10,446 bases of DNA. Source: Candidatus Poribacteria bacterium (GTDB lineage Bacteria > Poribacteria > WGA-4E > WGA-3G). Below, in pieces: positions 1-5,343 of this stretch (position 1 is the first letter of the stretch; every line of letters starts with the position of its first letter). The notes under the pieces are model-generated. The model was not told the DNA's origin. It made no database searches and saw only the letters and a program-made list of their open reading frames with translations. The DNA lies in assembly GCA_009845505.1 (NCBI GenBank), contig VXZL01000334.1:1-10446 (forward strand), given 5' to 3'. The position numbers were made by a program, and so were the translations under genes.

Positions 1-505
1 GTTCATAATAAGCACCCGACGGACTGGCGTATAATGCCCGGATCACTTCAGGTCGGTTTTCTACGGTCATCCCCATCTTTTTCAGCATTGCGTAGGTGTC
101 TGCTGCGGCGAACTCATGATTTCCTCGAACATAGATAAGCTTGTTACCATTATCGCCGAGTTGCCTTCGGAGTTCGGTTATCCGGTCAACAATACGTATA
201 TCGCCATAAGGAGGGTGCCTCGGTTCATCTGGCTTATAGTCGACCGCATCTCCAAGTATTAGTCCGTAAACGTCTTCACCTGCTTGAATCCGCTCGATGA
301 GGTTTGTGAGTCGTAACCACTGGTTAAAATCGTCCCAATGTGCGTGCAGATCAGAAACAATATAGACAGTGCCGTGATCAGGTAGAACAACGATGTGTCC
401 ATCGCGTGTCAATTGATTAGGGTATTCTGCAAGCCGTTTGGGTTGTGCTATTGCTATTGAAGCGAGCGAAAAACAGAGGATGGTGTAAACTATAGGGGCG
501 TTCAT
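1..505 (-). CDS. Secreted metallophosphoesterase, C-terminus cut by window edge
   Basis: The frame opens at ATG 505 and runs off the left end after 168 codons without a stop. Residues 1-20 form a Sec signal peptide with a likely cleavage after Ala-Ile-Ala-20. Three calcineurin-like phosphoesterase motifs follow in the correct order: SDLHAH (D52, H54), GDAVD (D86, D89) and GNHE (N129, H130). They would hold a two-metal centre that hydrolyses phosphomono- or diesters, here in the periplasm or outside the cell. The remaining His-containing motifs of the family lie beyond the window. The gene starts 6 bp after the stop of the upstream peptidase-like gene and has AAGGA shortly before the ATG, so it is very likely cotranscribed with it. 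The substrate cannot be told from sequence. The family assignment is firm. Confidence 0.85.
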   Translation of the reverse strand, partial: MNAPIVYTILCFSLASIAIAQPKRLAEYPNQLTRDGHIVVLPDHGTVYIVSDLHAHWDDFNQWLRLTNLIERIQAGEDVYGLILGDAVDYKPDEPRHPPYGDIRIVDRITELRRQLGDNGNKLIYVRGNHEFAAADTYAMLKKMGMTVENRPEVIRALYASPSGAYYE

Positions 506-511
506 CGATCC

Positions 512-1420
512 TTAAACCTTAAAGAATGCGTCCACAGTATCTTCCTGTTGCGCGAGTTTATTGAGGTGACGCCGTCTGCGGCTCCAACAGACAAGATAGC
601 CGAGGAGCGCGAGACCGCCGAGTCCACCCCATAAGATGTATGAGTTGGAAAAAAGAGATGCCCATCGGTAACGCTCCATCAACGATTCGCGCCAACGGAC
701 ATCGTAGGTGGCGAGATTCCATCCAACTACGTCTTCAAAAGCAGTGTTGAAATTACGACCAGCATGAAGCTTCGCAATAATGTCAAACAATGCCTCTCTA
801 CCTTTGACTTCAACTAACCAACGGACAGCGTCTTGGCTTTCGGCGTAAGCCAAATCGGCACCCATTTGCGAACGCGGGAAACTTCGCTCCAATTCCTGAA
901 GTGGCAGTATAGATTTCGAGAATATGTGTTTGAGTAGTGTTCCGTGGCGACTCGGCACCCATTCATCAGCAAAATAGATGGCAATACCCTCCACGAACCA
1001 CAAGGGAATCTCTTTAACGGCTTTGCGTGTACACTGTCCAAAGAGGACGTGTGCGATTTCGTGGCGAAGGACTTGCACTAACTGTAGTTTGGCAAGAGCT
1101 ATATGTTTTGGGTTTTGGATAACAATCCGGCGACTCAGCGGAAAGGCACACCCGACCGCCCAATCCTGAATGGGTGCGTGAACAGAAGCCTGAAATGCTT
1201 TCTGTGTATCACAGACCCAGATGTCAATTATTCCTGGCGACATACGACTGGTGAGCTGCGGCATTTCAGCGTAAAACTCTTCTGCAATCTGAAGAATTGA
1301 CACTGGATCCGCTGTCCCTTCTCGATAGTAGACTCGAAAATGTGGGCTCTCTACTGATTCCCAAGTGGCTGATGCTGAAAGTATCGGCAGTAGTAATAGG
1401 AAAAGAATAAGGTTTTTCAT
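512..1420 (-). CDS. Membrane-anchored peptidase MA-like metalloprotease (HExxH)
   Basis: This 302-residue protein has an N-terminal signal peptide (residues 1-18) and the zinc motif H120-E-I-A-H124. WFVEG follows, placing E144 20 residues downstream, which fits a gluzincin-type third zinc ligand. This is the pattern of the 'peptidase MA-like' family. A hydrophobic segment at about 261-279, followed by four arginines, would anchor it in the inner membrane with the catalytic domain in the periplasm. Only a short cytoplasmic tail follows. The start at 1420 is supported by the signal peptide directly at the N-terminus. GGTGA lies 6 nt before the ATG and a stronger GGAGGG 14 nt before it. It follows msrP by 47 bp and precedes the phosphoesterase by 6 bp. 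Whether it is an active protease, and on what, is unknown. Confidence 0.75.
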   Translation of the reverse strand: MKNLILFLLLLPILSASATWESVESPHFRVYYREGTADPVSILQIAEEFYAEMPQLTSRMSPGIIDIWVCDTQKAFQASVHAPIQDWAVGCAFPLSRRIVIQNPKHIALAKLQLVQVLRHEIAHVLFGQCTRKAVKEIPLWFVEGIAIYFADEWVPSRHGTLLKHIFSKSILPLQELERSFPRSQMGADLAYAESQDAVRWLVEVKGREALFDIIAKLHAGRNFNTAFEDVVGWNLATYDVRWRESLMERYRWASLFSNSYILWGGLGGLALLGYLVCWSRRRRHLNKLAQQEDTVDAFFKV

Positions 1421-1467
1421 ATTTAGTCACCCGTCCCTCCCAACACGCGTGAGGTTCACCACGAAAC

Positions 1468-2430
1468 CTACGGATAAAGATGAGCGACTGCGCTGCCGTA
1501 ACCGTTGTAAATCATTGTTGGGAGCCTTTCTCCGGTTCCAATCATTCTCTCACTGGCTTGTGACCACCGCGGATGCGGCACGTTCGGATTGACGTTCGCC
1601 TCAAAGTCGTACTCCCGCGGTGCAAGCGTATTCCAAAAAGTGCGTGGCTTCTTGTTTGTCAATTCAATGCTAACAATAGATTTAATACTTTTGAACCCAT
1701 ACTTCCAAGGTACGATGAGCCGGATAGGTGCCCCGTGCTGTGGCGGTAGGATGTGTCCGTAAATGCCGACAGTGAGTATTGTCAAGTCATTCATCGCTTC
1801 AGCCAATGTGAGTCCTTCATAATAGGGCCACGGATAGCGCAAATTGCGTTGTTGCGGTGCTACCTCTGAATCCATGAATGTGAGCATTCGCACATATTTG
1901 GCATCCGCTGTTGGCTGAACTTTTTCAAGGAGTGCTTTCATCGGGAAGCCGATCCAAGGGACCACCATTGCCCATGCTTCAACGCACCGAAAACGATAGA
2001 TTCTCTCTTCCAACGGCATCTGTTTGATTAAATCATCGATGTCCAAGGTCATCGATTTTTCGACGAGTCCTGATATTTCGATTTCCCAAGGGCGTGTTTT
2101 GAATTTCTTCACTTCTTTCCAAACGCCGCTCTTAGAGGTGGTGAACTCATAATAGTTGTTATAGGTAGCAGCAACAACTTCGTCGGTCATCTGTCTATCT
2201 ACTGTAAAGTTCGGATTATTTTCAGCATTAAGTTTCTGTGCACGATACGGCTCTAACTGTTTTTCGACCCCTTTGTTCTGTGCACAGGCGTTTGAACTCG
2301 AAAAGAGTAACGCTCCCGCGCCCGCTAATCCCAAATCTTTAATGAACTTCCGACGATTGATATAATCTGATTCAGATGTTGCCTGATTTTCAGGAATTTC
2401 CCATTCCTTTGGAATTTTAATATACGGCAT
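1468..2430 (-). CDS. msrP: MsrP (YedY): periplasmic methionine sulfoxide reductase, molybdopterin catalytic subunit
   Basis: This is the sulfite-oxidase-fold molybdenum enzyme that repairs oxidised methionines of envelope proteins, normally taking electrons from the haem protein MsrQ. The 320-residue product has a twin-arginine signal (N-R-R-K-F-I-K, R26-R27), a hydrophobic stretch to about residue 46 and a likely A-C-A cleavage near 50. The family signature RFRCVEAWAMVVPWIGFP contains C149, the expected Mo ligand. The conserved segment VGIYGHILPPQHGAPIRL and the KYGFKSIKSI cofactor-binding segment follow. I chose ATG 2430 because GGAGG sits 7 nt upstream and the length fits the family. An in-frame ATG at 2508 would add 26 residues but has no Shine-Dalgarno. 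No msrQ follows; the downstream genes are a peptidase-like protein and a phosphoesterase. The assignment is strong. Confidence 0.95.
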   Translation of the reverse strand: MPYIKIPKEWEIPENQATSESDYINRRKFIKDLGLAGAGALLFSSSNACAQNKGVEKQLEPYRAQKLNAENNPNFTVDRQMTDEVVAATYNNYYEFTTSKSGVWKEVKKFKTRPWEIEISGLVEKSMTLDIDDLIKQMPLEERIYRFRCVEAWAMVVPWIGFPMKALLEKVQPTADAKYVRMLTFMDSEVAPQQRNLRYPWPYYEGLTLAEAMNDLTILTVGIYGHILPPQHGAPIRLIVPWKYGFKSIKSIVSIELTNKKPRTFWNTLAPREYDFEANVNPNVPHPRWSQASERMIGTGERLPTMIYNGYGSAVAHLYP

Positions 2431-2547
2431 GAGATTGCCTCCGTCTTGATTTAAACTACACCAGCTTGATTCCGATCTCTGTTTCTCTTTTCTGATAGAA
2501 AGTGGCATTTGAGAATATCACAAACTCAGCGCAGATACTTATGGTAT

Positions 2548-2576
2548 AGTATATCTTATTTTTCTCTGCGATGCAA
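2548..2576 (-). promoter_or_regulatory. Sigma70-like promoter for msrP and following genes
   Basis: On the minus strand TTGCAT (2571-2576) and TATACT (2548-2553) are separated by exactly 17 bp. Both hexamers are close to the sigma70 consensus. Transcription would start near 2541, giving a leader of about 110 nt before the msrP start at 2430. Confidence 0.65.
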
Positions 2577-2670
2577 CTTGAATTTGGGCATTTATTGGAT
2601 ATTCGAGCGCCGCGCCGTAGAGATTCCACATAATGTGACGGTCCTCTAAAAAACGATGCTCATCCTGGCA

Positions 2671-2684
2671 AAGTTGACCAACTT
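2671..2684. promoter_or_regulatory. Palindrome AAGTTG-AC-CAACTT, possible operator
   Basis: This is a perfect 6-2-6 inverted repeat in the divergent intergenic region. It is centred about 98 bp upstream of the predicted plus-strand start and about 137 bp upstream of the msrP start. That position suits an activator site, but no regulator is encoded in the window and the motif does not match the CusR box as I remember it. Confidence 0.3.
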
Positions 2685-2688
2685 AATA

Positions 2689-2698
2689 TCTCATGAGA
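2689..2698. promoter_or_regulatory. Palindrome TCTCATGAGA, possible operator
   Basis: This perfect 10-bp palindrome lies 4 bp from the AAGTTG-AC-CAACTT inverted repeat and about 82 bp upstream of the predicted plus-strand transcription start. The two dyads side by side are suggestive, but a 10-bp palindrome alone can occur by chance. Confidence 0.2.
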
Positions 2699-2739
2699 AA
2701 AGAATGAAATTGAGGTCCATTCGGCTGCCTGATTTTTTT

Positions 2740-2769
2740 TTGCAACTTTTTGAGATTTTGGTGTATAAT
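2740..2769 (+). promoter_or_regulatory. Sigma70-like promoter for the metal-efflux gene cluster
   Basis: TTGCAA (2740-2745) and a perfect TATAAT (2764-2769) are 18 bp apart. Transcription would start near 2776, about 50 nt before the ATG at 2828. This is the best plus-strand promoter in the window. No clear MerR-type dyad is present in its spacer. Confidence 0.65.
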
Positions 2770-2827
2770 ACCCTAAAGCGTTTATTTGGTTCCCACTTTC
2801 TGATGAAATAGCGGAGTTGATTGAGCA

Positions 2828-3268
2828 ATGTTGCAGAGACATCGACAAGTTCTCATTCTACTTGTAGGACTATTGTATGTTTATTCGGTATGCCCGCTTC
2901 TATGCTCGGCTTTTGAACAGAAGTTCTGTCACGATGGATCTCAAAAGGTCCTGCCCGGAACTGTAGAAGTCCAATCAAGCTGCTGCCGGAGTACCAAGAC
3001 AGGCGCAGCGGATGGAGCCGAAATACCGTCGGAAAGCGGTAAATTGTGTTGCTCGACCAATTTAGAACTTGTGATTCCAGATGACAGGCACAACACGTCC
3101 GAATTCCGTGAATTGATCGGACGGTCGCTCGTCTCAATCCTTCCTATCTCAGCGACTTTACCTATCACACCGTCGGAGTCACTCCAAACGCTCCGCATAC
3201 CTTTAATTTCCACGTTTTTCCCCGACCACTCTCTATCCCGTAGAGGTCCTCCATCTATCCTGTCTTAG
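2828..3268 (+). CDS. Small secreted Cys-rich protein of unknown function
   Basis: I do not recognise a named family. The 146-residue product begins with a basic n-region and a hydrophobic segment (about 8-21), so it is exported or membrane-tethered. Seven cysteines (22, 26, 34, 52, 53, 74, 75) include a CPLLC motif at the end of the hydrophobic segment and two adjacent pairs (CC). The C-terminus ends in an RRGPPSILS-like tail. Small secreted proteins with a similar tail occur beside CusABC-type genes in other bacteria as far as I recall, but I cannot verify homology here. Position directly behind the main promoter and ahead of metal-handling genes suggests a periplasmic metal-binding or sensing accessory role; that is inference. 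GGAG lies 11 nt before the ATG. The last third has no cysteine. Confidence 0.6.
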   Translation: MLQRHRQVLILLVGLLYVYSVCPLLCSAFEQKFCHDGSQKVLPGTVEVQSSCCRSTKTGAADGAEIPSESGKLCCSTNLELVIPDDRHNTSEFRELIGRSLVSILPISATLPITPSESLQTLRIPLISTFFPDHSLSRRGPPSILS

Positions 3269-3459
3269 GTGAGTTTCCAAAAAATTCCTGAAGCATTCAC
3301 CTATCCTTTATTACTATTACCAATACTTTTACATATCGTTTTCCCGCGTTCTCTTTGAGTGAAAATTTGTGCCGGGAACTGCTAATAGATCTGTAGTGAG
3401 AAGTCTTGTGTCTTGCTGCGCTACAATATTTATTTTATGGATGGTATAAATTACAAATT

Positions 3460-4509
3460 ATGAAAATGCGTTTGTTTTTCTGCGTGATGTTGTTCAGTTG
3501 GGTTTTTGTCTCTTTCGGATTCGCACAAGAGAGTTGCCCAGCTTGAAGCAATCCCGTCTTACCGCCAAGCGGTATGATGAGTGAAGTCAGTTTGGCTTCA
3601 AAAGAGATAGAGCAATTTCAAGTAAATGTCAATATGTTGGTTTCGCCTGATGCACGAGGTGGGCATCGAGCGTCAACAGGGCTGTCTGCAGCAGGAGAGA
3701 TAATAGATGCTCCTTTGCATAGACACCGTGTGGCGTTGAGTACTTACCGGATTGATGTTGGGTTACAATACTTGCTTAACGATCAATGGATGTTGCAGGC
3801 AAATGTTCCGTATGCGGTCAAAGACCAAAGAGCAAGCATTGAGTGGATTGATCCGGTGACTACCGAAGATAAGCAAGCCATTTTGCGGAGTAGAGACATC
3901 CATCATCGGAATGAAACCTATACCGGGCTTGCGGATTCAGATTTGTTCTTGGGCTATAAGTTTCGTGGGCTTTTTAAAGCAGGTGATATATTGTTTGCCC
4001 GGTTAGGCACAACGATTCCAACCGGTAGAACAGAAGAAAATCCATGGAAACTTGGGGATGCCGGCATCGAACATCTCCATATCCAATTCGGCACTGGTAC
4101 CTTTAACCCAATTGTTAATTTGCGATACAGTTTACCTCTCTATCGGGGTATGATGATCACTGCTTCGACACGTGGCACGTTTCCGTTCTATGAAAATAGC
4201 AAGACGTATCGAGGTCCAGTGGAGTTAAGCTATACAGCCGGTTTTATGTATCGTCTCTTTGATTGGCTTTCATTTAATGGAAACTATCTCGGATTTTATC
4301 AATCCGCTGCCATTTGGGATGGGGAGCGTGATATTAATACCGGACTGCGTTATAGCATGGCAGCCCTTGGTATGTCTTTGGCAACGCTGGATGGCATTAC
4401 CGTCTCCGCCAATGTCATGTTTCCATTGACGCAAGAGACTCTTTATGATGAAGGCGATGCCATTGAATTTGGCAATTTGGTTTCTTTGACCACGACCTAC
4501 TCATTTTAA
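3460..4509 (+). CDS. Outer-membrane beta-barrel protein, apparently read through an in-frame UGA (candidate CxxU selenoprotein)
   Basis: The uninterrupted frame 3574-4509 (311 residues) is rich in alternating beta strands and ends in aromatic Phe, as barrels do. It contains TIPTGRTEENP, reminiscent of outer-membrane 'MetA-pathway/transporter-like' barrels. It has no signal peptide. In the same frame, ATG 3460 begins a clear Sec signal (MKMRLFFCVMLFSWVFVSFG, cleavage after F-A-22). The mature start is then QESCPA, UGA (3544-3546), SNPVLPPSG, and the barrel. Only this UGA separates signal and barrel. Read through, the protein has 349 residues with C26-P-A-U29, a redox-type CxxU motif. ATG 3460 has no obvious Shine-Dalgarno. 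A hairpin follows the UGA. Alternatives are a TGC-to-TGA mutation or sequencing error, or a 28-codon leader peptide before an unexported protein, which is unlikely for a barrel. The barrel call is fairly firm; recoding is a hypothesis. Confidence 0.6.
3553..3581 (+). promoter_or_regulatory. SECIS-like hairpin just downstream of the in-frame UGA
   Basis: The upper stem TACCGC (3560-3565) pairs perfectly with GCGGTA (3569-3574) around a CAA loop. Below a U-U mismatch (3559/3575) four more pairs form (3555-3558 with 3576-3579, one of them G-U). A C-A mismatch and a terminal C-G pair (3553/3581) follow. The UGA ends 6 nt before the stem, and the loop lies 19 nt after it, within the range of bacterial SECIS elements. 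The expected G near the start of the loop is present only if the top two pairs open (loop GCCAAGC). It could also be a chance hairpin. Confidence 0.35.
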
Positions 4510-4528
4510 TTTAACGTGAAAAAAAGAG

Positions 4529-4534
4529 TATAAT
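4529..4534 (+). promoter_or_regulatory. Possible -10 box (TATAAT) before the YHS gene
   Basis: A perfect TATAAT lies 20 bp after the barrel gene stop, within an A-rich run. No good -35 hexamer stands at the right distance, so this is a weak or activator-dependent promoter at best, or chance in AT-rich DNA. If real, its transcript would begin just before the two hairpins at 4563-4591. Confidence 0.25.
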
Positions 4535-4562
4535 TTTCCGTTTATCAGCACACTGTCTAAAT

Positions 4563-4591
4563 CTCGGCGAAAGCCGGGTAACCTGTCAGGT
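4563..4591 (+). promoter_or_regulatory. Two-hairpin structured leader before the YHS gene
   Basis: A 6-bp stem (4563-4568 with 4573-4578, one T-G pair) is capped by a GAAA tetraloop. A second small hairpin, ACCT-GTC-AGGT (4581-4591), follows immediately. The start codon at 4613 is preceded by AGGAG (4602-4606). The stem is not followed by a T-run, so it is not an intrinsic terminator. It does not match a riboswitch class that I can name. Confidence 0.35.
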
Positions 4592-4612
4592 AGAATAAAA
4601 AAGGAGAAATAG

Positions 4613-5242
4613 ATGAAGATGAAAGCGATGGGGCGAATTGTTGCCTCTTTCTTTGCAATTACCACCGTCCTGCTGTTTTTAGTCTTTTCGCTTAAGGCAG
4701 AGAACGCGCATAAAGCGCATGAGACCCATCAGCATGGTGATCACGTGGCTGCTGATGACAAAGTACGTTGTGCAGTTGATGGCATGATGATGAAGCCTTC
4801 GGCGATGGTTAAAGTTGAACAGGACGGAAAAGTCTACTATTTCTGCAACGACATGCAGGCAGAGATGTTTAAGGCGGATCCAGATAAGTTCCTCCAAACG
4901 ATTTCAGTAGGAAATTTGACTTTCGATCTCAACGTGTTAACTACGGATGCTTATAAAGGAATGATGTCTCACATGGGAATGGGAGGCATGATAAAAGCCG
5001 ATGAGATTAAGGGAAAAACACACTATTTCAGTGTGTACCCGATACAAGGTCACGGAGAGGCTACGTTAGGCGATGTGAAGCTCGCCCTTCAGGTTACCAA
5101 TGCCGAAGGGGAGACGAAGATGACATTGCTGAAATATGGTAAAATGACTCGCACCTACGAAGGGTTTATCGCTATGCCAATGGGTGATGAACACGAGGTT
5201 CGCATTCGGGTGACGAGTCCTGCTGTTAAAATTTCACTTTAG
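4613..5242 (+). CDS. Periplasmic YHS/TRASH-like heavy-metal-binding protein
   Basis: The 209-residue product has an N-terminal signal anchor or signal peptide (hydrophobic 8-27), then a His-rich stretch (H33, H36, H39, H41, H44). A YHS-like module at about 51-94 contains C53, D-G-M-M-M, YYFCND (C78) and F-x4-DPDKF. A C-terminal beta-rich region (about 98-209) includes a Met-rich stretch, MMSHMGMGGM (117-126). YHS/TRASH domains bind soft metals such as copper. The added His and Met clusters fit Cu(I)/Ag(I) handling in the periplasm. Compared with typical YHS modules, the CGM motif is DGM here and the second Cys after FC is replaced by Met, so the ligand set is altered. AGGAG lies 6 nt before the ATG. 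It sits between the barrel gene and the TolC genes, and a chaperone or scavenger role feeding the efflux pump is inference. Confidence 0.75.
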   Translation: MKMKAMGRIVASFFAITTVLLFLVFSLKAENAHKAHETHQHGDHVAADDKVRCAVDGMMMKPSAMVKVEQDGKVYYFCNDMQAEMFKADPDKFLQTISVGNLTFDLNVLTTDAYKGMMSHMGMGGMIKADEIKGKTHYFSVYPIQGHGEATLGDVKLALQVTNAEGETKMTLLKYGKMTRTYEGFIAMPMGDEHEVRIRVTSPAVKISL

Positions 5243-5243
5243 T

Positions 5244-5274
5244 GACTTTCAGTCTTCGGCTTTCAGCCTTCAGT
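5244..5274 (+). repeat. Short tandem hairpins of a TTCAG-type intergenic repeat
   Basis: Two consecutive mini-hairpins, GACT-TTC-AGTC (5244-5254) and GGCT-TTC-AGCC (5258-5268), are joined by TTC and followed by TTCAGT. A related decayed stretch rich in GCTGA/GCTGTT appears at 5303-5325. It fills the 101-bp gap between the YHS and TolC genes. It looks like a dispersed low-complexity intergenic repeat; there is no T-run that would make it a terminator. Confidence 0.4.
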
Positions 5275-5343
5275 AAAAGGGTTTCTGTTAAAGTTACACT
5301 CTCTGCTGATTGCTGTTAGCTGAGGACTATTAACAAGGAGACG

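Larger units (their letters stand above)
2431..2827. other. Divergent control region between msrP and the metal-efflux genes
   Basis: This 397-bp gap lies between the divergent msrP and plus-strand efflux genes. It holds a promoter facing each way (2548-2576 minus, 2740-2769 plus) and two close palindromes (2671-2684 and 2689-2698) between them. I see no convincing gene in it. An unlikely 26-codon upstream extension of msrP occupies 2431-2508. The msrP leader would be about 110 nt long and the plus-strand leader about 50 nt. Confidence 0.7.

Noticed and set aside
2431..2508. Longer msrP starting at ATG 2508
   Set aside because: No Shine-Dalgarno at 2508, while GGAGG lies 7 nt before ATG 2430, and the Tat signal then sits at a normal distance from the N-terminus.
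2740..2769. MerR-type operator at the main efflux promoter
   Set aside because: The spacer is 18 bp and contains no inverted repeat.
2853..3213. Minus-strand open frames opposite the small Cys-rich gene
   Set aside because: The plus-strand frame has a promoter, ribosome-binding site and signal peptide; the opposite frames have none.
3406..3441. A separate promoter for the barrel gene (TTGCTG with TATGGA or similar)
   Set aside because: The hexamers match consensus poorly and the spacing is ambiguous; readthrough from 2740-2769 is sufficient.
3460..3546. A separate 28-codon leader peptide or small hydrophobic toxin
   Set aside because: The sequence is a textbook Sec signal peptide in the same frame as a barrel that otherwise lacks one, so it is better read as that gene's N-terminus. 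It remains the main translational alternative.
3460..4509. General reassignment of UGA to Trp or Gly in this organism
   Set aside because: The other long frames contain no in-frame TGA and use TGG for Trp, which would not be expected under a reassigned code.
4563..4578. Intrinsic terminator after the barrel gene
   Set aside because: The stem is followed by GTAACC, not a T-run, and lies just before a ribosome-binding site.
4563..4591. c-di-GMP (GEMM) or another known riboswitch class
   Set aside because: The GAAA-capped hairpin is reminiscent, but the conserved junction sequences of the classes I know are absent.
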